Shown piece by piece: positions 10,601 through 20,030 of a stretch of 64,000 nucleotides of DNA. This stretch comes from Pinus tabuliformis (Eukaryota; Streptophyta; Pinopsida; Pinales; Pinaceae): contig CM062810.1 of NCBI GenBank assembly GCA_031772625.1, positions 705,906,358 through 705,970,357 on the forward strand, read 5' to 3'. Below the pieces are notes generated by a model. That model did not search any database, was not told the origin of the DNA, and worked only from the letters and a program-made list of their open reading frames with translations. The position numbers were made by a program, and so were the translations under genes. How positions within the stretch are numbered: position 1 is the first letter of the stretch; each line of letters begins with the position of its first letter.

Positions 10601-11410
10601 CAACCCGTAATTGCCATTTCTAGCCACATTGGAACTGTCAGATGTGTCATGTCTCACTAATGATCCAATAATTCATTTGCTTTATTTCCCTCCGATTCCC
10701 ACTAAGATTCCTAGTGGTTGCCCAAAATTTGAAGGAAAAGCTAAAGAAGACCCTAGGCCCATGTTATGACTTACCACTTATGGTGTTCATCCAATTCCTA
10801 GGTTGACGACTTTGTTCATCTACGTCTCTTTCAACGAACCTTGACAGGTGCCACCGCGAAATTGTACATTGAGTTACCTCGAGGTTCCTATTCAGACTTC
10901 AATTCTTTGGCCATGGCCTTCCTCACTCACTTCTAGTTATCGGTTCATTATGAAACCGATACCCATTTGCTTACATCTTTGAAACAGAATATTGCTACCC
11001 ACATCTCTGATCACATCCATAAATGGAGACGTCAGCATTGCCTCATCAAGTTTGAAATACCTAATGATTTGTTGACTAAATGGTTTACCAAATCATTCGT
11101 CAACAAATTTTTTGCAGACATAACAATGGGAGGTTGTGTTACCGAAGATCAAGCCATTGCCCATGCCCAATATTTAGATTTGGTATATTCCTAATTTGGC
11201 ATGTTATATGATCTCTTGCCTGATGCTCCAAGGCCATCTACAAATCCAACATCTTCTAAATCTTTGTATGTACCACCTGTCGATGGCATTATTGGATCAA
11301 TATCTCAAACTTCTAATAAATCTTCTTCAAAGAAAAAATCAATTTTGAATACTGCACCCAATCCTCCTTCGAAACCCTCTTTGAATCTTGGTAAAACATC
11401 TGAAGTTAAT
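10601..11410 (+). pseudogene. gag capsid core of the Tat-like element
   Basis: Encodes the Retrotrans_gag-type capsid signature: RLFQRTLTGATAKLYIELPR (about 10828-10887) followed by FNSLAMAFLTHF. It continues through 10967-11194 (ITMGGCVTEDQAIAHAQYL) to an SSKKKS basic tail. Stops (for example near 10768 and 10936, and TAA at 11192-11194) break one otherwise recognisable frame. It runs into the PLE insertion at SEVN, which is repeated on the far side at 15524-15535. Confidence 0.72.
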
Positions 11411-11474
11411 TGTTAAATTAAGGCTTCTTTGATCCATAACAAGTTTATGAGAAGAGTCTTCAGTGAAAATCACA

Positions 11475-11545
11475 TCCAAATTCATATTTCCGACGCGTTT
11501 CGAACCAACGAGCGTGGTTCATCCTCAGGACGAGTTGAAGAACCA
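11475..11545 (-). ncRNA. candidate hammerhead ribozyme of the - PLE copy
   Basis: On the - strand: CTGAGGA (plus 11528-11522), then a perfect 6-bp stem II GAACCA/TGGTTC with loop CGCTCGT, then CGAAACGCGTC (plus 11502-11492). This matches the core order CUGANGA, stem II, GAAA, very short stem III, GUC cleavage site. One extra T sits between CTGAGGA and stem II, and stem I is weak (two inner pairs plus a TTCA/TGAA outer stem). PLEs commonly carry type I hammerheads with a minimal ACGCGU stem III that act as dimers. Location in the 3' non-coding region fits. Confidence 0.68.
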
Positions 11546-11729
11546 GATCAAGGTTGCATGTTAAATAGGGAGAGCAGGTCATCCAACAGCTATATTTGAC
11601 TAGGAAACTGCTAAATTGACTGGGAAACTAGATTGTACCACTTGCTGCTATGTAACAACTACATTTGACTGGGCAACAGGACCAAGAGGTAAGAAAGGCA
11701 AAATTAATTAGTTAATTAAATTTTATTAA

Positions 11730-11735
11730 TATATA

Positions 11736-11787
<52 letters not shown>

Positions 11788-12005
11788 GCAAAGGGTTAGT
11801 TAATTAGTTTAAGGGTTATTTCATTAAATATTGTTGAAACCAACTGATTGACTAAAACATTTATCAATGATTAATGAATTAAAAAGAAAAATTAAAAATT
11901 AAAATAAATAACATTTAAATTGGTTGAAAAACATCATACTAAATTAAAGGAGTTGGATAATTAATGATTTTCACTCCTTATATATATATATATATATATA
12001 TATAT
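11730..12005. repeat. (TA)n tracts in the 3' region of the - PLE copy
   Basis: Two TA tracts (11730-11784 and about 11976-12005) in AT-rich non-coding sequence. Their mirror counterparts are 14951-15011 and 15205-15222 in the + copy, so the microsatellites belong to the element. Confidence 0.85.
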
Positions 12006-12496
12006 CTTAAATCATTAGAAAGCTAATTTCTTATAATTATTACCCTAAATATGAGCACTAACCTGGACAAATAATTAGTTAATTAATCTAAGGGTCGGTT
12101 ATTATATTTAGTACCCTAAAAATATAAAGTATGTATATAATTATTAAGAACCATACCTATTAATAGATACCTTTAATACTATTCAAATGAATAAATTCAA
12201 ATCAAATAATAAAAGTTAAAATAGATGTCTTAGTTAAATAATTAATTATAAGGAATTCAATCTAAATGGAAATTAATTAACTACGAAAGAATATAGCTTC
12301 TTTACTAGGATAGTTTAATCCAAATTAATTTCACTTAAACATTTAGTTCTGAACTTTTAATTTAGAAGGAGTGAAAAAACTTAAAATTGAATAAAAGTTC
12401 AAGAGACGAGACAGAAAAAGAGGAAACCAAATGATTAGGAAGACGACGAAAAAAAACAAAGTGGACCTTTCAACAAAGAACAACTAAGGAACGGGG

Positions 12497-12519
12497 TCTT
12501 GGGGGGGGGGGGGGGGGGT
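12497..12519. repeat. poly(G) tract
   Basis: An uninterrupted G run of about 18-19 lies just beyond the stop of the - PLE ORF. The + copy has only short C/T runs at the equivalent place (about 14460-14475), so the homopolymer grew in this copy. Confidence 0.85.
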
Positions 12520-12532
12520 GAGGGGGGAACAA

Positions 12533-13697
12533 CTAGGAAGAAAGGGCAGGGATCCAGCAACTGCTGATTTTCCAGCCGTCATCTCTATTAAGATTCCTAG
12601 GCCTTTTTTCAATTTCAATGGCCTCCCTAAATTTCCGGTGATGAAAAGGAGTAATCATGGCAATGACTTGGGCCTCCTCAATACATATGTGATGCTTGGT
12701 CTTTTCCATGTGTTTTTCCAAGGCGGAAGACCTGGTCCTCCCATGTTTAATGTCAGCTGAGTGTTCATGAATCCTTTGATTAATAGAGCGCCCTGTTTCA
12801 CCAACATAGGGTGTCCCATAGGAGCAAGGAATAACATAGACACCTTTCATATCCTTGGGGTCAATGGGGTCTTTCACAGAACTTAGGGACCTATGGATGG
12901 TGTTTAGGGGTCTAAAGGTAGAGGGAACATCATGCTTTCTGAGGATCCTCGCAATTTTATCCGTGGTCCCCTGGATGAAAGGGAGATGAACCCCTGAGAC
13001 TCGATCCTTAGGGTCTCCCTTAGCCTTGGGATCTTTACTGGCTTTTAGGAAAGCTTTCAGACCTTGGTGCCTACTATAACCATTATTAACAAAGACGTTA
13101 AGGAGGTGGGCTTTCTCCTTTTCAAGGTTCTTTTCATTGGAGATTCTCAACGCACGGGTCGCAAGTGTGTTAAGGACACCCATCTTCTGAGCAGGGAAAT
13201 GATGGGAGCTGGCATGAAGATACTGCTCAGTGTGAGTTTTCTTCCTAAACACTTGGTGGGAGAAAGAACCGTCATCATTCTTAGAAATGAGAACATCCAG
13301 GAAAGGTAAACATCCATCAACCTCTTGCTCCATAGTGAATTTTATGGAGGGGGATTGATTGTTGAGATGCTAGAAAAAATGTTCCAATTCTTCTTGGCCA
13401 TGAGACCAGATGACATTAGTATCGTCAACAAATTATCACTTCCATAGTTTGGGCAAGAGACGGGCCAAGGCCAAAGCCTTGGATTCAAAGTCTTCCATAA
13501 AGAGATTAGCAACGACCGGGGAAAGGGGTGAGCCCATGGCAACCCCACATGTCTGCTCATAGAATTCCCCTTCAAAGCTGAAAAAAGTGGACGTGAGACA
13601 AATTTCAACTAAATGAGCGGTATTAGGATTAGTAAGGCAGTTGATGACATCAATGGCCTCAGGATCAGTGAGGTGTTTGATGACCTCAACGACCTTT
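12533..13697 (-). pseudogene. Penelope-like RT (3' part) plus GIY-YIG endonuclease, - copy
   Basis: Read on the - strand from 13697. The RT palm part encodes YEQTCGVAMGSPLSP and VVANLFMEDFE. The catalytic box FVDDTNV lies at about 13421-13432, preceded by two stops; a TAG interrupts before HLNNQ. The 266-codon open stretch (13333-12533) starts after EQEV: LPFLDVLISKNDD, the thumb/linker region, then the GIY-YIG nuclease. There GIY is GVY (KGVYVIPC), YIG is YVG (TPYVGETGRS) and NQRIHEH follows, with the HTKHH-like His cluster typical of PLE nucleases. PLE proteins nick DNA and copy RNA at the nick. Truncated and interrupted, so inactive. Confidence 0.87.
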
Positions 13698-14470
13698 CCT
13701 GGATGTCATTTCGAAGAATGATGATGGTTCTTTCTCCCACAAAGTTTTTAGGAAGAAAACTCACACTGAGCAGTATCGTCATGCCAGCTCCCATCATTTC
13801 CCTACTCAGAAGATGGGTGTCCTTAACACACCTGTGACCCATGCACTGAGAATATCAGATGAAAAGAACCTTGAAAAAGAGAAAGCCCACCTCCTTAACG
13901 TCTTTGTTAATAATGGTTATAGTAGGCACCAACATCTGAAATCTTTCCTAAAAGCCAATAAATATCCCAAGGCTAAGGGAGACCCTAAGGATCAAGTCTC
14001 AGGGGTTCATCTCCCTTTCATCCAGGGGACCATGGATAAAATTGCGAGGATCCTTAGAAAGCATGATGTTCCCTCTACCTTTATACCCCTGAACACCATC
14101 TGTAGGTCCCTAAGGTTTGTGAAAGACCCCATTGACCCCAAGGATATTAAAGGTGTCTATGTTATTCCTTGCTCCTGTGGGACACCCTATGTTGGTGAAA
14201 TAGGGTGCTCTATTAATCAAAGGATTCATGAACACTCAGCTAACATTAAACATGGGAGGACCAGGTCTTCCGCCTTGGCAGAACACACGGAAAAGACTAA
14301 GCATCACATATATATTGAGAGGCCCAGGTCATTGCTATGATTACTCCTTTTCATCACCGGAAATTTAGGGAGGCCATTGAAATTGAAAAAAGGCCTAGGA
14401 ATCTTAATAGAGATGACGCCTGGAAAATCAGCAGTTGTTGGATCCCTTTCTTCCTAGTTTTTTTCCCCCT
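13698..14470 (+). pseudogene. Penelope-like GIY-YIG endonuclease region, + copy
   Basis: Mirror copy starting in LDVISKNDDGSFSHKVF at about 13700. It lacks the RT palm. The open part at 13813-14340 includes KGVYVIPCSCGTPYVGE, where the CSC is closer to the family than the CSY of the - copy, then NQRIHEH. An indel near 14318 moves the end of the nuclease (REAIEIEKRP, about 14370-14395) to another frame. It differs from the - copy at many positions, including GETGRS to GEIGCS. Confidence 0.85.
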
Positions 14471-14946
14471 TGACCCCGTTCCTTAGTTTTTCTTTGTTGA
14501 AAGGTCCTCTTTGTTTTTTTCCTGTCGTCTTCCTAATCATCTGGTTTCCTCTTTTTCCATCTCATCTCTTGAACTTTTATTCAATTTTAAGTTTCTTCAC
14601 TCCTTCTAAATTAAAAGTTCAAAACCAAATGTTTAAGTGAAATTGATTTGGATTAAACTAACCTAGTAAAGAATCTATATTCTTTCGTAGTTAATTAATT
14701 TCCATTTAGATTGAATTCCTTATAATTAATTATTTAACTAAGATATCTATTTTAACTTTTCCTTTTCTCATTTGAATAATATTAAAGGTATCTATTAATA
14801 GGTATGGTTCTTAATAACTATATACATACTTTATATTTTTAGGGCACTAAATATAATAACCGACCCTTACATTAATTAACTAGCTATTTGTCTAGGTTAG
14901 TGCTCATCTTTAAGGTAATAATTATAAGAAATTCGCTTTCTAATGA

Positions 14947-14950
<4 letters not shown>

Positions 14951-15014
<64 letters not shown>

Positions 15015-15222
15015 AGTGAAATCATTAATTATCCAACTACTTTAATTTAGTATGATGTTTTTAACCAATTTAAATGTTATTTATTTTAATTTTTAATTTT
15101 TCTTTTTAATTCATTAATGATTGATAAATGTTTTATTCAATCAGTTGGTTTCAACAATATTTAATGAAATAACCCTTAAACTAATTAACTAACCATTTGC
15201 ATTATATATATATATATATATA
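14951..15222. repeat. (TA)n tracts in the 3' region of the + PLE copy
   Basis: TA tracts at 14951-15011 and 15205-15222 mirror those of the - copy; the surrounding sequence is the reverse complement of about 11700-12450. Confidence 0.85.
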
Positions 15223-15424
15223 ATATTAGTAATAAATTAATAAAATTTAATTAACTAATTAATTTTTCCTTTCTTACCTCTTGGTCCTGTTGCCCAGTCA
15301 AATGTAGCCGTTACTTAGTAGCAAGTGGTCCAATCTAGTTGCCCAGTCAATTTAACCATTTCCTAGTCAAATATAGCCGTTGGATGACCTGCTCTCCCTA
15401 TTTAACGTGCAGCCTTGATCTGGA

Positions 15425-15495
15425 TCTTCAACTCGTCCTGAGGATGAACCACAGTCATTGGCTCGAAACGCGTCGGAAATATGAATTTGGATGTG
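15425..15495 (+). ncRNA. candidate hammerhead ribozyme of the + PLE copy
   Basis: Mirror of the - copy: CTGAGGA at 15438-15444, stem II GAACCA/TGGCTC (15446-15464, one A-C mismatch), then CGAAACGCGTC at 15464-15474 with predicted cleavage after C15474. The core is fully conserved while loop II differs (CAGTCAT against CGCTCGT). The stem II mismatch suggests weaker folding. Confidence 0.62.
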
Positions 15496-15523
15496 ATTTT
15501 CATTGGAGACTCTTCTCATAAAC

Positions 15524-15793
15524 TCTGAGGTTAATGTTGTTCAGTCTACCATGGAAGACAAAGCCTCAAAAGGTAAAAAGAAGGGTAAAGGAAAAGAAAA
15601 ATCTGACACCCAAAAACGGGATCCTCCTAAGTCATCTGGTGATGCTGTCTCCAAATGTAAGCCTAAGTATCCTTGCCTCATTTGTGAGGAAGATCACTAT
15701 ACCAAGTATTGTCCCTATTGTGCAGAAGTTAGTCACTTCTTGAAAGGCACTCAAGGGACACCAGTTGTACTAAAAGATCCATTTCCATTATAG
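15524..15793 (+). pseudogene. gag nucleocapsid of the Tat-like element
   Basis: Resumes gag after the PLE pair with SEVNVVQS, a Lys-rich KGKKKGKGKEK segment and a single zinc knuckle CLICEEDHYTKYC (C-x2-C-x3-H-x4-C, about 15679-15717). This knuckle form is typical of Tat/Athila gags. All metal ligands are intact. A stop at 15791-15793 is followed by further Ser-rich gag-like sequence to about 16090, interrupted by stops. Confidence 0.78.
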
Positions 15794-16096
15794 CAGACCC
15801 AATTGGTAGAAAAACCACAATCCTCTGCATCTTCAAGTTCTCATGTTTACATGAGTGGAACAGTGCCTATTTCTGTTGCCACCGGGTAAAAATATTATCA
15901 AACTCCTCAAAATCAGACGGTGGAGAAAGAAGTCACAGATACACTTTGTACTTCTACTCTACCTAGTTCTGGTACTCTTCACATTGAGGGAACTAGCAAT
16001 GACTCTGTTATCCGACCACCTCCCAAAGGTGTTCTTCAAAAATCATCTTATAATCTGAATGCACGAGCCACCTAGCATTATAATATTGTCGAAGAC

Positions 16097-17275
16097 TTGG
16101 CTCAAGCGCCTTCAACGATGTCTACCTTGGAAGTTCTCCAAACTTGTCTAACGCAGCGGAAATCATTATTATTTGTTATAGGAGAAATTGATCCTATAGA
16201 TTCGAATTTGATCACTTTTGATTTGGAAAACCATGTTCCTCGTCTTCCCCATCAAATTGTGTTTTTAATCCAAGTCATTATAAAAGGGAAGACGATTCAT
16301 CGGACTGTCATTGATGAGGGTGCTTCCACCTGCATCATGTTTGTTTCATGTTGGAAAGCCATCGACTCTCCACCTCTCAATCAGTGTCCGAACACCTTAG
16401 AAGCCTTTGATGGCAGAGGATCTCATCCTTATGGTATTCTCACAAGTTTGCCCATCACCTTGGAAGGGAAAACTGTCAAATTAGAAGTAGAAGTCGTAGA
16501 TGCAAATCTGAATTACAACCTTCTACTTGGACGAAGTTGGACTCATGCCATGTTTTGTGTGGTTTCCTCTTTGTTCCATGTGCTATGTTTTCCTCATGAA
16601 GGGAAAATCGTCACCGTCAATCAATTGGCCTTTTTCTCTTCTGGTTCTTCAGTTGGCAATGTCCCATATGTGGGATTTACTGATATTACCTATGAGAGTG
16701 TGGGGGCACGTATTTTCAAAGATTCTTCTTGAATGGGAAAATTTTCTCTCCCACCTCCGCATGTCTTCTCGGTCAACATGATCTCAACCTCACGTGATCC
16801 ATGGATCATCCCTACTCTAGATCAGGTTGATTCTTTTGGTGATGCTATGCCATTAAGTCCTTTAGAACAAGCTTATCAACAAGTTATTTTGGCTTCAACG
16901 GCGATTTATGAAAGTCATACTACTCTTATTTTGCACCTAGACAGGTATTCACAATCTCCTTGGCTTGGTTCTTGGGATTCTCTGGATCCCTTGAACAAGA
17001 TATTTCCCACCGACGAGAGTATTGTTGACGTTATATCTCTTGACAAAACTCCCTGGAATGATTCTCATCATCGTTCCTCGTTTCTTCCAAGTCTTAGTGA
17101 GATTTATTCATGTCTTGAGACTTTTGTTTCTCATAAACTGACACATCCACTTCAAACACCCATCTTGGTGCATGAATTTTTGTTTGAGGGGAACATGTGC
17201 AATATCAGTGTTACATTGGCTATTGACATTTCGGTCCAACCTAAAATTGTCAAAATATTTCAACTAGGGGCATAA
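16097..17275 (+). pseudogene. aspartic protease and linker of the Tat-like element
   Basis: Retroviral-type protease that would process the polyprotein. The active-site motif is VIDEGAST (about 16308-16331), the usual Tat variant D-x-G-A. It is followed by LEAFDGRGSHPYG, then YNLLLGRSW (about 16515-16541) and FPHEGKIVTVNQL. After a TGA at 16730-16732 the linker continues in phase at 16733 (MPLSPLEQAY, DSHHRSSFLP, HEFLFEGNM) to TAA 17273-17275. In full-length relatives reverse transcriptase starts right after this linker; here it does not. Confidence 0.82.
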
Positions 17276-17717
17276 ATTTCTTGACCTGAGATTAACATTT
17301 TCTTGCCTCCTTTTATGAGATATTCTTACCAAGTTTTTACCATTTTCGCATAGTTGCAATGGGGTATTCATCCTATGACTCATAACCATCACTCGCCCAA
17401 GGGTCATGGGGGCATTGTCATTTATGCGTTTTATTCCACTATTTGGCTGATTTGATGCTTACACGTCATGTCAACGGTGAAACGTCTGTTTTATTCTATA
17501 TTGATTGATTACCTGAGTTCGAAAATGGCTCCATTCTCTATTTATTAATTACTCGAGTCCGAAAATGGGCTCCATTTGAATATTTTTACATGTTTTATGT
17601 GTAAATACTTATGTACATTAGTGTGTGAATTCATTAGTGTGCATTTTTATTTTTTGGTGTGATTGTTTGCTTTGCAGACATGTTTCCTCTGCTTACCTTG
17701 TGTTCCACTCAGTTCGC
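17276..17717 (+). other. junction where RT, RNase H and integrase are missing
   Basis: About 440 bp between the protease linker and the extra RNase H. It contains only short broken frames; 17445-17640 carries two similar phrases (GAGT(T/C)CGAAAATGG). No RT or integrase motif is visible in any frame, so the deletion is inside the element rather than a later insertion. Confidence 0.6.
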
Positions 17718-18139
17718 AGATGTCATCAAACCATTATGTTGGTTTTGCTGATGGTGCTTGTCGTAGCACACAGAACTTATCTTCCATAGCTTGGGAACTC
17801 TTCGCCCCTAATGGCGAGTTGATCAATTTACAAGGTATTTTCCTGGGATGAACAACTAATAATATTGCCGAGTATAGTGTAGTTATCGAACTGTTATCAG
17901 AAGCAGTTGCTCTCGGAATCAGAAATTTGGTTGTTAAGTTAGATTCACAACTCATTGTGCTACAATTAAATGGTCATTATTCAGTAAGAAATCCACAAAT
18001 TTTGTGCATGTATCTATGTGTTCGATTACTGGAAAGAAACTTTGATTACATTACATATCAACACATTCCACGAAATTTGAATACGTTAACAGATGCATTG
18101 GCAAATTATGTTTTAGATAGACATTTGCGTCACTTGTAA
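17718..18139 (+). pseudogene. extra (archaeal/plant-type) RNase H of the Tat-like element
   Basis: RNase H would degrade RNA in RNA/DNA hybrids. The sequence starts with NHYVGFADGACRS, carries one in-frame TGA at 17849-17851, and goes on TNNIAEY, LVVKLDSQLIV, RNPQIL, HIPRNLNTLTDALAN. All four expected acidic residues are visible: D of FADGA, E of IAEY, D of KLDSQ, D of LTDAL. The type matches the additional RNase H acquired by the Tat lineage, not the RNase H fused to Ty3/gypsy RT. Only one nonsense change separates it from an open domain, unlike the rest of pol, which is gone. Confidence 0.8.
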
Positions 18140-18200
18140 AAAAATGAACACATCATCATGATATATGAACACATAAGTAAAAAATAGAAACATGCATGCA

Positions 18201-18204
<4 letters not shown>

Positions 18205-18269
<65 letters not shown>
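18205..18269. repeat. (TA)n microsatellite
   Basis: Near-pure TA repeat with one GATA interruption, preceded by CATGCATGCATGCA. It separates the RNase H from the antisense ORF. Confidence 0.95.
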
Positions 18270-18272
<3 letters not shown>

Positions 18273-18372
18273 GTTTGTCAAAGTTTGTTATGTCAAAATC
18301 TCAAAAAATAGTGTTTTGAGGCACATGGCTTTAAAAGCCTACAATAGTGCAGATAATACGACTAGGAATAGG

Positions 18373-19594
18373 CTATTCGCCCACATGATGCTCATGATAG
18401 CATGAGACAACTCTAATCACTCGGCCTAACAACCGACAAAGTCTTGCGGATACTCCCACTATGTGCCTCTGGTACCGCAGCGACATGTCATCTATAGTAG
18501 CGTACTCTAGAATACCCCGAGTAAGGGCTTCTAGGTTTTGCTCCATCTCCACTACAGGGTCTGCTCCTTCCTCGTACGGAGCTTCTTCCTCTATTTTGCA
18601 TGCTACTAGTCGAGTTATTAGGGACATTTCGGGAGGTCTTTCCGGTCCCACATCTGCAAAATTATCACAAGTAAACTCTCAAATACACTTCAAAAAAAAT
18701 CATAAAACTTGAAAAATTCCAAAAAATCAAGTTTTTACCTGCATCGGTCCATTGTGCACCAGGTGGTAGAGGAAGATCTGGGTCTCCTCTGAAGTCTGTG
18801 CCCGCATAGGCATAGTCATCTACCATGATCATTTGTTGGTGTAACCAACCAAAGAACGCTGGAGGGAAATGCATCTGTTGACCTCCTCCAGCTCGAGGCA
18901 TAATCTCACCCCATCTGAGTAACCTCAGATCTCTCGGAGCTGGATCATCCACCTCTATCCACTAGTAATGAAACAGAGGCACACACTCCAAGAAGAATGT
19001 GACTAAGATCGATCCATACCCAAACTACTTCAAACGACCTATTTTGCACTTGGTCAACTGTCTTTTCATGTTAACCAGCAATCCTTTGCACCAATTAAAT
19101 ACAATTGGAGTGAGACAGTCCACTGCGTATTGGAACTGAGATTTCGTTGCCTCATGCAATGCTTGAGCCCCAGCTACATGGGCCATGGTATGTAGAATAG
19201 TCCTCAAGGGTAGGTTGTTGATGGTTTTTATCTCAACCTTTCCACTCATGGTTGTTTCTGCATCCGGGAAATGCCTTCTAATCAGTGTGCTAGTTCTCTC
19301 TCCTCTAGTACGAGCTCCAGAGAGTTGGATCCTCTCTCCTCTCCTGGACAATCTAGTGATGAAATAGATGTCAAATACCTCTATTTCAAGTTCTTGATCT
19401 CCAATAATGAATATCTTGCGACTGACATCCCATAATCCTATGAGATACTCTAGAAAATCATTCTAAGCTCTGAGTCGCGAGGTATGAAATAACTTAAACA
19501 ATCTACAGTCCCTCAAAGAGTTAATACTTGTTGTGCTTTGAGCATCTTGGTGTTCTTCCGCCTCATGGCCTCTCTCTTTCCATTCGATGGCCAT
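18373..19594 (-). pseudogene. antisense multi-exon ORF in the Tat-like 3' region
   Basis: On the - strand, ATG at 19594 opens MAIEWKERGHE. The frame runs to 18739, then an 85-bp GT-AG intron (18738-18654: GTAAAAAC...TTTTGCAG) joins TDA to DVGPERPPEM in phase, ending TAG 18373. A further GT-AG intron (19916-19610) would lie in the 5' UTR, with a donor at 19917 (CAG/GTAAGA) and acceptor TTATTTGCAG. Three in-frame TAGs interrupt the long exon (in RA-stop-NDF, LK-stop-FGY, HY-stop-WIE), each where CAG would fit. Segments such as LIGLWDVSRKIFIIGDQ and DIYFITRLSRRGER loosely resemble plant-mobile-domain proteins (W..R..F...E....DI..ITGL). Antisense extra ORFs are known in the Tat lineage. Function unknown. 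Confidence 0.65.
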
Positions 19595-19609
19595 ATTTGT
19601 TGAAATATC

Positions 19610-19916
19610 CTGCAAATAATCCATAAATAATATTTAGAAGTCTTTCAATGGATTAAAATTTTGAAAAAAACCGATTAAGATAGATTATTTCTCATTTTAT
19701 TTTTTTCTTTGTGCCTAATGCAATTGTTCAAATTATTTTCGCGCTGGCAGCGCGATGGTATTTTGGGCTATGGGGTGATCAATGTGGATCCGATGATCAG
19801 ACTCACATTGATTGCCCCCGATAATAAAAACGAAAAACCTCCTCTTAAATAGTAAAAAATTCTATGAAATGGCATAAAAATGGTATGAAAAACAAGAGAA
19901 AGGGAAGAGATCTTAC
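19610..19916 (-). other. predicted 5'-UTR intron of the antisense ORF
   Basis: Donor CAG/GTAAGAT and acceptor TTATTTGCAG/GATATT on the - strand, 307 bp, T-rich toward the acceptor. Upstream of it (about 19917-20030) a short candidate first exon has a stop in phase with the downstream ATG, so it would be untranslated. Confidence 0.45.
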
Positions 19917-20030
19917 CTGCAACTAATGGTTTGTGAAATGGTGTCCCAGATCTGCCACACTGCTTGCCTGAAGAATTAGAGAAAATAGGGTAAAATGCAC
20001 TCTCCAAATTACCCAAAGTGAAATGGTAAA

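Larger units (their letters stand above)
11411..15523. mobile_element. head-to-head pair of 5'-truncated Penelope-like elements
   Basis: Two PLE copies point away from a junction near 13697: one on - (about 13697 down to 11411), one on + (about 13698 up to 15522). The halves are inverted repeats through coding and 3' untranslated parts, including (TA)n tracts. The pair sits in the Tat-like gag between TCTGAAGTTAAT (11399-11410) and TCTGAGGTTAAT (15524-15535), a 12-bp duplication with one mismatch, so it entered as one unit or by one event. The - copy keeps more RT (to about 13697) and reaches about 30 nt further at its 3' end. PLEs often form inverted or tandem partial copies. GIY-YIG PLEs in plants point to the conifer Dryad group. 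Confidence 0.87.
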
